From Rhizobium sp. Leaf371 (GTDB lineage Bacteria > Pseudomonadota > Alphaproteobacteria > Rhizobiales > Rhizobiaceae): 64,000 nucleotides of DNA. The DNA lies in the NCBI RefSeq assembly GCF_001424045.1, contig NZ_LMQB01000001.1, positions 62,002 through 126,001 of the forward strand. Reading direction: 5' to 3'. Position numbers and translations under genes: made by a program. The notes below the pieces were generated by a model that had not been told where the DNA came from, did not search any database, and saw only the letters and a list, made by a program, of their open reading frames with translations. Within the stretch, counting starts at the first letter, position 1, and every line of letters starts with the position of its first letter. Positions 1-8,352 of the stretch are shown piece by piece.

Positions 1-933
1 CGTTTCGCGAATGTTGCAATCGGCGAGGCGGGCCAGTCCCGCACCCAGCGCCTCGACGACGATCTTGAGCTCTTCCGCTTCGCGTTCGCGGCGGCGTTGC
101 TGGTCGGCGCGTTCCGCATCCGACAGGGACCGCTCCTGCTCGGCCGCAAGGCGCATCTGCTGGCGTTCGATCGCCGCGTTGCGGAAGATGGAGACGCTCT
201 CGATCATCGAACCGATTTCGTCATGTCGTGCGGCCAGCGGCACATCCTGCGAATAGTCGCCTCGTGCGAGAACGTTCATGTAGCGCCCGATCTTCACGAG
301 GGGCACGATGGCGCGATGGCGCAGGAGCCACAGGCCGCCGAGAAAGAGAACGACCGAAAGCAGGCTGCCACCGGCTGCGATCACCGTGTACTTCCGGCTT
401 TCCCCGTTCGCCTTGGCGACGGAGCTTTCGAGGGTCGATGTCGCGAGCGCCGCAAGGGCCCGGACGCTGGCGTCGTGCACATAGAAGGCCTGTTGAACGC
501 GATCGAGCGCTGCCGCATCGCTCGCGCCGGCCTGAACCTGATAGTCGGAGACGGCGGTCCAGAACGCGTCTCCGGACGCGATCACCTCGGTTGCGAGCTT
601 GCCGCGCAGGCCCTCGTCGAGCTGCGCCGTCTTCCAGAAGACGCGCCGTTCCTCGAACGAGGCGCGGAGCGCCTTCATCTTCTCGTCGTTTTCCCGCAGG
701 CGCCCGGGGTGCACGACCGCCTCGTTGACCAGCATATAGGCTTCGATGACGTAGAGGGGCGGCGGCAGGATATCCGCGATCAGATCCTTGCCATTGGCGA
801 TCTCGTCGTAGACCGGCCCTCCCACTTTCAAGGTGCCGAGGGCCTGCGTCTGGATGCCGATCGACATGACCAGGCCCAGGGTGACGACGAGCCCGAACAG
901 AACGAGCAGCCGGGAAATCGTAAGGTTTTTCAC
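1..933 (-). CDS. Methyl-accepting chemotaxis protein, N-terminal part (runs off the window)
   Basis: This is a membrane chemoreceptor that would pass ligand signals to the CheA/CheW array. I translated it by hand from a GTG at 933, preceded by GGAGAGG about 5 nt upstream. The reading frame is open for 311 codons down to base 1. Residues 7-27 form a first membrane helix (LLVLFGLVVTLGLVMSIGI). A roughly 165-residue sensor domain follows, then a second helix (IAAGGSLLSVVLFLGGLWLL). A HAMP segment with RGDYSQDVP and HDEIGSM comes next, and then a Gln/Arg/Glu-rich coiled coil. The methyl-accepting hairpin lies beyond the window, so the MCP assignment rests on the sensor-HAMP layout. A HAMP histidine kinase is less likely, because the ADCNIRE phrase resembles the junction of the chemoreceptor at 56296. 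Confidence 0.8.
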   Translation of the reverse strand, partial: MKNLTISRLLVLFGLVVTLGLVMSIGIQTQALGTLKVGGPVYDEIANGKDLIADILPPPLYVIEAYMLVNEAVVHPGRLRENDEKMKALRASFEERRVFWKTAQLDEGLRGKLATEVIASGDAFWTAVSDYQVQAGASDAAALDRVQQAFYVHDASVRALAALATSTLESSVAKANGESRKYTVIAAGGSLLSVVLFLGGLWLLRHRAIVPLVKIGRYMNVLARGDYSQDVPLAARHDEIGSMIESVSIFRNAAIERQQMRLAAEQERSLSDAERADQQRRREREAEELKIVVEALGAGLARLADCNIRET

Positions 934-1336
934 GCGATGCCTCTCCGCTGATCGGAGGAGGTCCTCCAATCTCATCGGAGCGAAGTCTAAAACCAGGATC
1001 GCTAAAATATCGTGAAGGCCGTAAAGGTAGGCGTTTTGTTCCGGGACATGTCTCGATATCGGAACCCATTCTTCGCCGCACGGAACCACATGGGTCTGTC
1101 CAACATTGTAACGTCGGACAGGACCGCAACCATCCGTGCGCGTTCGTCGCCGGGATTCAACCTTGGACAGCGGTTCGACAGGGTTTGCTTTTTAAGGGCA
1201 GCGAGGGGCGTCGTTCCGATCGCGATGTGGGGTCATCGGGCCGGGGGGCCGGGCTCTCCGTCCCCGGGGTTTCGACCGGCGGCGCAGCGACACCACAACG
1301 TGCGCAATGCAGTCTTGAAAACCGAAGGAGTTCGGC
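934..1336. other. Intergenic stretch without a recognisable gene
   Basis: About 400 bases lie between the divergent chemoreceptor and a small GTG-started ORF. The open frames here are Arg/Pro-rich and have no ribosome binding site or family-like pattern. The stretch should hold the promoter of the chemoreceptor. An imperfect inverted motif (GTCC...GGAC) lies near 1098-1120. I see nothing else I can support. Confidence 0.4.
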
Positions 1337-1540
1337 GTGAGTTTGAGGCGGCCCTTCAGGGCGGAAATCATCGGCGGATCGAAGATCTGGATCATCGACG
1401 CGGAGGGCGCCTTCGTGACGTGTTTCCCGAGGCAGAGCGACGATGTCACAGCCGACTTCGCACGGGCACAGGCCGTTGCGTCCGCCGACGTGGAGGAAAT
1501 TCCCCTGGCGGACGGTGCCGGCATCCACAGTCTCTCCTGA
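1337..1540 (+). CDS. Small hypothetical protein (67 aa, GTG start)
   Basis: I do not recognise a family. The GTG at 1337 is preceded by a very good ribosome binding site (GAAGGAG, 6 nt spacer). The product is 67 residues, acidic and soluble-looking. Its central phrase, KIWIIDAEGAFVTCFP, has alternating beta-strand character, unlike the Arg/Pro-rich noise of surrounding open frames. The C-terminal half (ADFARAQAVASADV) looks helical. There are no membrane segments. The gene stands alone; the next gene, on the opposite strand, ends at 1616. I infer a genuine short gene from the binding site and composition. The function is unknown. Confidence 0.55.
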   Translation: MSLRRPFRAEIIGGSKIWIIDAEGAFVTCFPRQSDDVTADFARAQAVASADVEEIPLADGAGIHSLS

Positions 1541-1615
1541 GACGTCATCGAATGGGGATTGCCCGTTGCGCTCCCGGCCGGCCTTACGTCCGTTCGTTCG
1601 TCGGCAGGCGGATCG

Positions 1616-1723
1616 TCAGACGAGCAGGAGTACCGGGAAGGAGACCGTGAGAAGGGCTGCACCGGTGACGATGACGATCTTGAGGAGGCTGGCGTCGAAG
1701 GACGTTTTCTGCTGCTCGTTCAT
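1616..1723 (-). CDS. Tiny single-pass membrane protein (35 aa)
   Basis: This is a 35-residue ORF. Its ATG at 1723 is preceded by AGGAAG about 6 nt upstream. The first 15 residues are polar and charged (MNEQQKTSFDASLLK). They are followed by one hydrophobic helix (IVIVTGAALLTVSFPVLLLV) that runs to the stop. This is the layout of a small membrane protein with a cytoplasmic N-terminus. I do not recognise a family. It converges with the 67-residue ORF that ends at 1540. The ORF is short enough to be missed by standard callers, and the polar-then-hydrophobic arrangement is the main support. Confidence 0.55.
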   Translation of the reverse strand: MNEQQKTSFDASLLKIVIVTGAALLTVSFPVLLLV

Positions 1724-1860
1724 GCCTTGCTTCCTGCACTCGCCCTGTGGATGTCTGCCCTCTTAACGCGCAGGCGGGGGTTAAGGTTTCCGGGCCGTCG
1801 CAGGTTGCGCCGCCCGAGATGGCGGATGTAGAGGCCGGCCGCCTGGCGCGCACTTTTGTT

Positions 1861-1894
1861 TGGCCCAGTGGCTGGCCTAGTGCCTGGCCTAGAG
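1861..1894. repeat. 12-bp tandem repeat across a gene end
   Basis: Two and a half near-identical 12-bp units: tggcccagtggc (1861), tggcctagtgcc (1873) and tggcctagag (1885). The last unit contains the stop codon of the oxidoreductase gene whose 3' end is at 1889. It is one of several such short repeats at gene ends in this window. Confidence 0.6.
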
Positions 1895-3196
1895 ATCAAC
1901 CTTTGCGGGAGGACCGCGGAAGGCGTCGAGGCCGGGGATGGGGTCGAGACGGACGGGTGCGCCGGTTGCGGCCGAGCGGTAGATCGCCTCCATCAGCACG
2001 TGGTCCTGCACGCCTTCCTCGCCCGGCGTGCGTGGTTTTCTGTCATGCAGGATGCAGTCGGCGAGATGGTCGATCTCGGCGGCGAACTGATTGTTGGCCG
2101 AAAGGTCGATCGTCTTCTGCACGGTCTGGTCGCCCTCACGTTCGATCACCGTCAGGCTCTGACCCTTATACTTGTAGGCATTGGGCATATCGACGCTGGC
2201 CCGCTCGAAGTTCAGGCGCTGATGCTTGTCGTCGCGGGCACCGTAGCTCGTCAAGCAATTGACGATGGTGTGGGACGGGAAGCGCAGCGTGAAGGACACG
2301 GTTTCCTCCACCTCGGCAAAGCGGGGATCGCCGGCCGGGCTGTACTGGGTCGCCATGATCTCCACCGGTTCCTCGCCGGTCAGGAAGCGCGCGGTGTTGA
2401 GGCAATAGAGCCCGATATCCGGCAGCGCCCCGCCGCCGGCGAGCGCCTTCTTGTGGCGCCATTGCTCGGCACCGTTTTCCGCGACCGTCTGGACATTGAT
2501 GGCCGACATGCCGACCAGCCGTCCATAGGCTTTCGAGCGTACCTTCTCGGCGAGATGCAGGTTGAAGGCCTCGTACTGGATGCGATAGGCGATCATCAGC
2601 TTGACGCCGGCGGCGTTGCAGGCGTCGAGCATGGCCCGGGCTTCGGTCGAATTCACCGACATCGGCTTTTCGCAGAGAACATGCTTTCCAGCCTTTGCCG
2701 CGCGCTCGACGAAGTCGCGATGCAGCCCGTTCGGGGTCACGACATAGACGGCCTTGATCGCCGGATTGTCCTTGATCGCGTCGAACCCCTCATAGTCGTA
2801 GCAGGCCTCCGGCTTGATGCCGTATTGCGCTGCAACCGTCTTCATCTTCTCGGGCGAGCCGGAGACGAGGGCGACCAGCCTTGCATTTTTCGTTTCACCG
2901 AAGGCCGGCAGGATCTCCTCGAGGCTGAGCCGCCCGAGCGCCACGACGGCGAAGCCGACCCGTTCTTCCGGCGGCAGAGGCGCCTTCGGGTTGCCGCTCG
3001 GTGCCTCCGAAGGGCCGCGCCATTCCGGAAAGGTGACCTTGCCGTCCTTGACGGCGCCCGTGTCGACCGGCGAGGGCGGCGGCAAAGAGCCCCCTTGCGT
3101 CTCTGCCTGTACGGAGGGTGACAGCAGCATCCCGGTTACGCCGACACCGCCGAGCTTCAGCAGGCCGCGCCGGTTGAAGGCGGGGATATCGTTCAT
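1889..3196 (-). CDS. Tat-exported Gfo/Idh/MocA family oxidoreductase
   Basis: A 435-residue NAD(P)-dependent sugar-type oxidoreductase, probably periplasmic. The N-terminus has a twin-arginine signal (FNRRGLLKLGGVGVTGMLL, then a cleavage-like VQA at about residue 31). A proline-rich linker follows. The Rossmann region starts near residue 83 (FAVVALGRLSLEEILPAF). The family EKP motif (LCEKPMSVN, near residue 175) and the DIGLYCLN phrase of the substrate-binding domain are present. This layout resembles glucose-fructose oxidoreductase of Zymomonas, which is also exported with a bound cofactor. The true sugar substrate cannot be read from sequence. The ATG at 3196 has no strong Shine-Dalgarno, but it precisely precedes the signal peptide. 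The gene stands alone. Confidence 0.85.
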   Translation of the reverse strand: MNDIPAFNRRGLLKLGGVGVTGMLLSPSVQAETQGGSLPPPSPVDTGAVKDGKVTFPEWRGPSEAPSGNPKAPLPPEERVGFAVVALGRLSLEEILPAFGETKNARLVALVSGSPEKMKTVAAQYGIKPEACYDYEGFDAIKDNPAIKAVYVVTPNGLHRDFVERAAKAGKHVLCEKPMSVNSTEARAMLDACNAAGVKLMIAYRIQYEAFNLHLAEKVRSKAYGRLVGMSAINVQTVAENGAEQWRHKKALAGGGALPDIGLYCLNTARFLTGEEPVEIMATQYSPAGDPRFAEVEETVSFTLRFPSHTIVNCLTSYGARDDKHQRLNFERASVDMPNAYKYKGQSLTVIEREGDQTVQKTIDLSANNQFAAEIDHLADCILHDRKPRTPGEEGVQDHVLMEAIYRSAATGAPVRLDPIPGLDAFRGPPAKVDL

Positions 3197-3384
3197 GGGA
3201 ATGGCCTTTTCGTGAACGTCCAGTCGTCACGATGCGAACTCAGCCGGGCGCGGTTTGTTCATCGCCGTCTCGCTCTTCTCCGTCGTCGAGCCACGATGGA
3301 TGCGGAATGAAAATTTGCCGCTGTGGTTTCCGTGCCTATCTCAGGCGTGAGATGCCTGAAGACGAAGACAGCAAGGAAGACGGT

Positions 3385-4407
3385 ATGACAGACCTCCAGA
3401 ACACGCGGATCACGCTTGCCCGCCGGCCGCAGGGCGCGCCGGTCGCCGAGGATTTTCACATCGAGCCGGTGCCGGTTCCCGAGCCAGCTCAAGGCGAGGT
3501 GCTCCTGAAGATCCTCTATCTCTCGCTCGACCCCTATATGCGCGGCCGGATGAGCACGGCAAAGTCCTATGCCAAGCCGGTCGAGATCGGCGATGTCATG
3601 GAGGGCGGTACGGTGGCGGAGGTGGTCACCTCGCACCATCCCGATTTCAAGCCCGGCGACATCGTGCTCTCGCATTCCGGCTGGCAGGCCTATGCGATCT
3701 CCGATGGCCGGGGCCTGCGAAAGCTCGATCCGAAGGCTGCCCCTGTCTCCACGGCGCTCGGCGTTCTCGGCATGCCGGGATTTACCGCCTATGCCGGATT
3801 GCTGACGATCGGCCAGCCCAAGCCGGGCGAGACGGTGGTCGTGGCGGCGGCCAGCGGCGCGGTCGGCTCCGTCGTCGGGCAGATCGCCCGGATCAAGGGC
3901 GCGCGCGCCGTCGGCATTGCCGGTGGACCTGAAAAATGCGCCTTCCTGCGCGACGCGCTCGGCTTCGACGTGGCGCTCGATCACCGGGCATCCGATTTCG
4001 CCGAGCAGTTGAAGGCTGCATGCCCCGACGGCATCGACGTCTATTTCGAGAATGTCGGCGGTCATGTCTTCGAGGCCGTGTTTCCGCTGCTGAACACCTA
4101 TGCGCGGGTGCCGGTTTGTGGCCTGATCGCCCACTACAACCAGGAGGGTGAGGCGAATGCGGGCCCGGACCGGCTGCCGGGCTTCATGCGGCAGGTGCTG
4201 ACCCGCAGCCTGCAGATCCGCGGCTTCATCCAGCTCGAGTTCAGCGACCAGCGAGACGCCTTCCTGAAAGAGGCCGCCGGCTGGATCGCGGACGGACGGC
4301 TGCGCTATCGCGAGGACGTCGTGGAGGGGCTGGAAGCAGCACCCGAAGCTTTCAGAGGCCTTCTGGAAGGCCGGAACTTCGGCAAGCTGGTCGTGAAAGT
4401 CGCCTGA
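3385..4407 (+). CDS. NADP-dependent MDR oxidoreductase, CurA/prostaglandin-reductase-like
   Basis: A 340-residue zinc-independent medium-chain reductase that would reduce the double bond of alpha,beta-unsaturated carbonyl compounds with NADPH. The family opening (ARRPQGAPVAEDFHIEPVPVPEP) and SLDPYMRGRMS are diagnostic of the CurA/leukotriene-B4 dehydrogenase group. The nucleotide-binding segment is VVAAASGAVGSVVGQIA, followed by the GIAGGPEKCAFL loop. An in-frame upstream ATG exists, but the start at 3385 has AAGGAAG 6 nt upstream and gives the usual family length. It lies 83 nt before a PaiB-like gene, so the two may be co-transcribed. Confidence 0.88.
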   Translation: MTDLQNTRITLARRPQGAPVAEDFHIEPVPVPEPAQGEVLLKILYLSLDPYMRGRMSTAKSYAKPVEIGDVMEGGTVAEVVTSHHPDFKPGDIVLSHSGWQAYAISDGRGLRKLDPKAAPVSTALGVLGMPGFTAYAGLLTIGQPKPGETVVVAAASGAVGSVVGQIARIKGARAVGIAGGPEKCAFLRDALGFDVALDHRASDFAEQLKAACPDGIDVYFENVGGHVFEAVFPLLNTYARVPVCGLIAHYNQEGEANAGPDRLPGFMRQVLTRSLQIRGFIQLEFSDQRDAFLKEAAGWIADGRLRYREDVVEGLEAAPEAFRGLLEGRNFGKLVVKVA

Positions 4408-4490
4408 GAGCCAGCGGGCCTTGCCCGCAGGCGGCTGGTGTTCGAGGCCGGTTGTGCGATAAGATCCCGCGCCGAACGAGGATATCCGCC

Positions 4491-5114
4491 ATGTATACGC
4501 CGCCCGCATTCCGCATCGAGGATCGTACCGCCCTGCTGGCCACGGTGCGGGCGGCGCGATTGGCGACGGTCGTCACGGCCACGGCAGACGGGCCGTTTGC
4601 GACGCCGCTGCCGCTGTTCGTGGACGAGACCGAGGGCGAACACGGTGTTCTCTATGGGCATTTTGCCAGGGCCAATCCGCAATGGCGGACCGCGCCGGTC
4701 GGCGATGGTCTGGCGATCTTCATGGGGGCGGATGCCTATGTGACGCCGGCCTGGTACGCGACGAAGCGGGAGACGGGAAAGGTCGTTCCGACCTGGAACT
4801 ATGTGACGGTGCAGGCGCGCGGTCCCGTGGAATTCTTCGACGATCCGGAGCGCCTGCTGGAGGTGGTCACGCGGCTGACGGATCTGCATGAAGAGCCGAG
4901 GGCGTTGCCCTGGGCCGTTGGGGATGCGCCGGCGGAATTCATTGCCTCGCAGCTACGTGGAATCGTCGGACTGCGCATGCCGATCACGCATCTGGAAGGC
5001 AAGCGCAAGATGAGCCAGAACCGCAACGAAGCCGATCGCCTCGGTGTCGCGAAAGGGCTTTCGGAAAGCGAGCGACCCTCGGACCGGGATGTGGCGGACC
5101 AGATCTCCGTCTGA
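4491..5114 (+). CDS. FMN-binding negative regulator of the PaiB family
   Basis: A 207-residue split-barrel flavin-binding protein of the PaiB type. In Bacillus, PaiB represses protease and sporulation genes; in proteobacteria the role is mostly unknown. The start at 4491 gives the characteristic MYTPPAF opening. Family phrases follow: GPFATPLPLFVD, GHFARANPQW, YVTPAWYATK and VVPTWNYVTV. The C-terminal part has the GIVGLRMPITHLEGKRKMSQNR signature. Upstream ACGAGGA provides a modest binding site. A longer in-frame start at 4452 would add 13 unlikely residues. A direct DNA-binding role is only inferred from the family name. Confidence 0.88.
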   Translation: MYTPPAFRIEDRTALLATVRAARLATVVTATADGPFATPLPLFVDETEGEHGVLYGHFARANPQWRTAPVGDGLAIFMGADAYVTPAWYATKRETGKVVPTWNYVTVQARGPVEFFDDPERLLEVVTRLTDLHEEPRALPWAVGDAPAEFIASQLRGIVGLRMPITHLEGKRKMSQNRNEADRLGVAKGLSESERPSDRDVADQISV

Positions 5115-5145
5115 TCGATCACCCGGAACGCCCGCTGGCCGAGGG

Positions 5146-5526
5146 CTAGAGATCCGGCTTGTGGAAGAAGGCTTCCAGCCGGTAGCCGTCGGGATCGATG
5201 ATAAAGGCGGCATAGTAGAAGGTGGCATATTCCGGTCGCAGCCCGGGGGCGCCATTGTCTTCTCCGCCATGGGCGACCGCGGCGGCGTGGAACGCATCGA
5301 CCGCCTCCTCGCTGAAGGCCTTGAAGCAGAAGTGAAGCCCGGAGCGCAGATCCGGGCGAACCGGATGCTCGGCCTGCGTCACCCAGAGACCGACCTGTTC
5401 GTCGCCATAGCCGAGCATCTTCGCACCGCTGGTAAGCCGTCCATAGCCGAGCGGGGTGAGCGCGGCATCGTAAAAGGTGCGGGACCGATCGATATCCCGG
5501 ACGCCGATGGAAACGTGGTCGAACAT
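5146..5526 (-). CDS. VOC-family (glyoxalase/bleomycin-resistance fold) protein
   Basis: A 126-residue single VOC module: MFDHVSIGVRDIDRSRTFYDAAL at the N-terminus, HFCFKAFSEEAVDAFHAAA in the middle and AAFIIDPDGYRLEAFFHK at the end. VOC metal ligands are normally a His near the start (H4 here), a His in the middle (HFCF) and a Glu near the end (LEAF), and all three are present. The start at 5526 has GAGGGAG 6 nt upstream, so the longer in-frame extensions are rejected. Substrate unknown. It converges with the PaiB-like gene. Confidence 0.85.
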   Translation of the reverse strand: MFDHVSIGVRDIDRSRTFYDAALTPLGYGRLTSGAKMLGYGDEQVGLWVTQAEHPVRPDLRSGLHFCFKAFSEEAVDAFHAAAVAHGGEDNGAPGLRPEYATFYYAAFIIDPDGYRLEAFFHKPDL

Positions 5527-5758
5527 GCGCACTCCCTCTTGTCTTGTCATGTCCGCTCCCGCTTCCCTCTGAGGCAAGCGGCGCGGTTTCCGGTGATGTT
5601 GTCGCCCGCCCGATCGCGTTTCGCAAGCGGAAGCAGGCGACGACATTCCGGGACCAACCCGTTTGCCCGCATCGGCATGCAACAGGCGGGGTGCCGCCCT
5701 ATATGTGCCGTGCCGCGCGGCCGTTCCCGGGCCGCGCTGATGCATTCAGGAGATCGAC

Positions 5759-6868
5759 ATGACGTCCCCCAAACTCTTCTCGCCCATCGAGGTCGGCGGC
5801 CTGACGTTGCAGAACCGCATCGTCATTGCGCCGATGTGCCAGTATTCCGCCGAGAATGGCGAGATGACCGACTGGCACCTGACGCATCTCGGCATGCTTG
5901 CCCAGTCGGGTGCAGGGCTTCTGACCATCGAGGCGACGGCGGTCACGCCCGAGGGCCGGATCAGCTTCGGCGATGTCGGGCTTTGGAACGATGCCTGCGA
6001 AGCCGCCATGGACCGCGTGCTCAAGGGCATCCGCCGCTGGTCGGACATGCCGATCGCCATCCAGCTCGGTCATGCCGGGCGCAAGGCCTCCACCGATCTG
6101 CCCTGGGTGGGCGGCGCGCAACTCGCCCCCGATCATGCACAGGGCTGGAAGACCGTGGCGCCGTCCGCGACCCCTTTCAAGCCGTCCTATGACGCGCCGG
6201 AAGCTCTGGATGCCGAAGGACTTGAGCGCATCAGGAGCGCCTTCGCGGACGCCGCCCGCAGGGCCGCGCGTCTCGGCCTCGATGCGGTGCAGATCCATGG
6301 AGCCCACGGCTATCTCCTGCACCAGTTCCTCTCGCCGCTCTCCAATACGCGCACCGACGCCTATGGCGGCTCGCTCGAAAACCGCATGCGCTTTCCGCTC
6401 GAGGTGTTCGAGGCGGTGCGGGAGGCGTTTCCCGCGGAGCGACCGGTGACCATGCGCGTCTCGGGGACGGACTGGGTCGAGGGTGGCTGGGACAGCGCCC
6501 AGACGGTCGCCTTCGCGCAGGCGCTCGAAAAGCGCGGTTGCGCTGCGATCCACGTGTCGAGCGGCGGCCTTAGCGACGCGCAGGCCATTCCGGTCAGCCC
6601 GAGCTATCAGGTGCCGCTTGCCCGCGATGTCAAACAGGCCGTCTCGATCCCGGTCGTCGCCGTGGGGCTGATCACGGAGTTCGAACAGGCCGAATCCATC
6701 ATCGGAACCGGCGATGCCGACATGATCGCGCTTGCCCGCACCATCCTCTACGACCCCCGCTGGCCCTGGCACGCCGCCGCCCATCTCGGCGCGACCGTCA
6801 AAGCGGCGCCGCAATATCTCCGTTGCCAGCCACGACAGTACAAGACGCTGTTCGACGCGGCGACCTGA
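5759..6868 (+). CDS. NADH:flavin oxidoreductase, old yellow enzyme family (YqjM/NamA type)
   Basis: A 369-residue FMN ene-reductase that would reduce activated C=C bonds with NAD(P)H in the cytoplasm. The N-terminal IVIAPMCQYSAE carries the Cys that tunes FMN in the thermophilic-like YqjM subclass. Further family motifs are QLGHAGRKAS, the HGAHGYLLHQFLSPLSN phrase with the substrate-binding HGAH motif, TDAYGGSLENR, and the phosphate-binding region AVGLITEFEQAE followed by ADMIALARTILYDPRWPW. The ATG at 5759 has CAGGAGA 5 nt upstream. A strong hairpin follows the stop. It is probably monocistronic. Confidence 0.92.
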   Translation: MTSPKLFSPIEVGGLTLQNRIVIAPMCQYSAENGEMTDWHLTHLGMLAQSGAGLLTIEATAVTPEGRISFGDVGLWNDACEAAMDRVLKGIRRWSDMPIAIQLGHAGRKASTDLPWVGGAQLAPDHAQGWKTVAPSATPFKPSYDAPEALDAEGLERIRSAFADAARRAARLGLDAVQIHGAHGYLLHQFLSPLSNTRTDAYGGSLENRMRFPLEVFEAVREAFPAERPVTMRVSGTDWVEGGWDSAQTVAFAQALEKRGCAAIHVSSGGLSDAQAIPVSPSYQVPLARDVKQAVSIPVVAVGLITEFEQAESIIGTGDADMIALARTILYDPRWPWHAAAHLGATVKAAPQYLRCQPRQYKTLFDAAT

Positions 6869-6878
6869 TGTCGGCAAT

Positions 6879-6913
6879 AGCCCCAGACCTGTCGGGACGA
6901 CCGGTCTGGGGCT
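6879..6913 (+). terminator. Hairpin after the ene-reductase gene
   Basis: The perfect 11-bp inverted repeat AGCCCCAGACC (6879-6889) / GGTCTGGGGCT (6903-6913) has a 13-nt loop and starts 10 nt after the stop codon. There is no T-tract, so it is a weak intrinsic terminator or a 3'-end stabilising hairpin. Confidence 0.55.
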
Positions 6914-6964
6914 GTCCCGTGCTGCATCCGAGAGAAAACAGCATGCCAAGAAAAAACGCAGAAA

Positions 6965-7000
6965 ACCCCGGCGCGACGGTGACCGTCGTTCCGGGGTATT
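6965..7000 (-). terminator. Intrinsic terminator of rpsU (probably bidirectional)
   Basis: ACCCCGG (6965-6971) pairs with CCGGGGT (6991-6997). A second stem, GACGGT/ACCGTC, nests inside. Read on the minus strand, the hairpin ends in GGGGTTTTC, giving a short U-run about 60 nt after the rpsU stop. On the plus strand it is followed by ATTTT, so it may also back up the preceding hairpin. Confidence 0.65.
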
Positions 7001-7054
7001 TTCGAAGACCAGCCGCGCCGTGTCGGATACCGTCCGACGGGCGCCCGTCAGATC

Positions 7055-7291
7055 TTAGCGGGTCGCAACTTTTTTCTTCGGGCCGGGCAGGAGGCCTTCG
7101 CGCTGCATCTGCTTGCGGGCGTTCTTGCGCTGGCGGGAAACAGCTTCAGCCTTCTGGCGAGCACGCTTCACGGACGGCTTTTCATAGGCTTCGCGCATGC
7201 GCATTTCGCGGAAGACGCCTTCGCGCTGAAGCTTCTTCTTGAGCACGCGCAGTGCCTGCTCAACATTGTTGTCTCGAACCAGAACCTGCAT
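7055..7291 (-). CDS. rpsU: 30S ribosomal protein S21
   Basis: A 78-residue basic protein of the small ribosomal subunit that helps position the mRNA start region. The sequence opens [20 protein letters not shown] and continues [20 protein letters not shown], the standard bS21 core. The alphaproteobacterial Lys/Arg/Gln-rich tail ends in GPKKKVATR. The length matches rhizobial S21. AAGG lies about 6 nt upstream of the ATG. It is monocistronic, with its own candidate promoter at about 7404-7432 and a terminator at 6965-7000. Confidence 0.97.
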   Translation of the reverse strand: MQVLVRDNNVEQALRVLKKKLQREGVFREMRMREAYEKPSVKRARQKAEAVSRQRKNARKQMQREGLLPGPKKKVATR

Positions 7292-7680
7292 CTCGAACCT
7301 TGATCTCTGTCGCCCGCTGGGGCGGTGGTATGGTGACTTCGGCGCTCCTTATCTCACCACACGTCCGTCATGAAAAGGGGTTGGCTCGAAAAAAGAGCGA
7401 AGAAAAGTACCAAATCTCATTCTCTCCGGCAACTGACGGCGCCCGCAAGGGTGCCGGCCGGCAATGAGATGTGCACATCGGGAGCGTAACGCTCGGCTTT
7501 ACCATCGCATTCGTCTTGCCGCTTGACAAGATCTTCCCGCAACCCCGATTGTCGCGGCGGCCATTGCGGTGGCCATGCCCCGTTCTGGCCGATTCTTGCC
7601 TCCGTCGCGTCGCTTCTTCCAGCCGGCTCGTCTCTCCCGGAGCAAACGGCTCCAAAAGAAGACTGCCCGAGAAAGAGATC
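7292..7680. other. Divergent promoter region between rpsU and the KefF-like gene
   Basis: About 390 bases without a convincing gene. An in-frame extension of the KefF-like frame back to 7471 has no family similarity and is rejected. The stretch holds the rpsU leader and a candidate rpsU promoter. On the plus strand, TTGACA at 7523-7528 is a possible -35 for the KefF/KefC operon, but no good -10 lies 16-18 nt downstream of it. Confidence 0.4.
7404..7432 (-). promoter_or_regulatory. Candidate sigma-70-type promoter for rpsU
   Basis: On the minus strand, TTGCCG (7432-7427) and TACTTT (7409-7404) are separated by exactly 17 nt. Transcription would start near 7397, giving a leader of about 100 nt before the S21 ATG. 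The assignment rests only on spacing and consensus likeness. Confidence 0.35.
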
Positions 7681-8352
7681 ATGGCCCGCGTCCTTATTCT
7701 GTTTGCCCATCCCGGCCAGCGGCATTCGCGCCTCAATGTGCGCATGGCGCGAGAGGCAGCGCTGCTCGACGGGGTGACCTTCGTCGATCTCTATGCCGAA
7801 TATCCCCGCTTCAACATCGATATCGATGCGGAGCAGGCACGGCTGGTCGCTCACGACGTTATCCTCTTCCAGTTTCCCATCTACTGGTATTCCGTGCCGG
7901 CCCTTCTCAAGGAGTGGCAGGATCTCGTGCTGGAATACGGCTTTGCCTATGGGCAGAGCGGCTCCAAGCTTGCGGGCAAGCTGTTCCTGCCGGTCGTCAC
8001 CACCGGCGGTGCGCGGGATGCCTATCGCGAGGAAGGCTCCAATCATTTCCGGCTGCGCACGCTGCTGTCGCCGCTGGAACAGACCGCCTTGCTCTGCGGC
8101 ATGCGCTTCCTGCCGCCGGCGGTGCTGTTTTCCGCGCATGATTCGGCCGCCGACGGGCGGGCGGAGACCCATATCGCCGCCTATCTCCGGCTGCTGGCCA
8201 CGCTGCGCGACGAGACGCTGGATCTGGAGGCGGTCTCGAAGGTCGAGCTCCTCGACGACGACGCCCTGTCGCTGATCGTGGCGCCGGGAGAGCCGAGGCC
8301 CACCAGACCCGTGCCGCCGGTCGGCCCCAGCAGCGCGAGGATATCCGAATGA
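7681..8352 (+). CDS. KefF/KefG-like NAD(P)H oxidoreductase, antiporter ancillary subunit
   Basis: A 223-residue flavodoxin-fold quinone-reductase-type protein that would bind FMN and activate the adjoining potassium/proton antiporter under electrophile stress. Typical features are the opening LILFAHPGQRHSRLNVRMARE (phosphate loop), HDVILFQFPIYWYSVPALLKEWQD, YGFAYG, and KLFLPVVTTGGARDAY. The C-terminal 40 residues are a family-atypical acidic then Pro-rich tail. The start at 7681 follows GAGAAAGAGATC. The stop overlaps the next start (ATGA at 8349-8352), so the pair is translationally coupled, matching the known kefF-kefC arrangement. Confidence 0.88.
   Translation: MARVLILFAHPGQRHSRLNVRMAREAALLDGVTFVDLYAEYPRFNIDIDAEQARLVAHDVILFQFPIYWYSVPALLKEWQDLVLEYGFAYGQSGSKLAGKLFLPVVTTGGARDAYREEGSNHFRLRTLLSPLEQTALLCGMRFLPPAVLFSAHDSAADGRAETHIAAYLRLLATLRDETLDLEAVSKVELLDDDALSLIVAPGEPRPTRPVPPVGPSSARISE

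Noticed and set aside
97-951. Open frames on the plus strand opposite the chemoreceptor
   Set aside because: The minus-strand frame encodes a recognisable sensor-HAMP protein with a good ribosome binding site, so the plus frames are shadows.
1012-1650. A 212-codon plus-strand frame
   Set aside because: Arg/Gly/Pro-rich with no binding site; it overlaps the better-supported 67-codon and 35-codon ORFs.
7471-7680. N-terminal extension of the KefF-like protein
   Set aside because: No similarity to the family in this part and no ribosome binding site at 7471, whereas ATG 7681 begins the flavodoxin fold.
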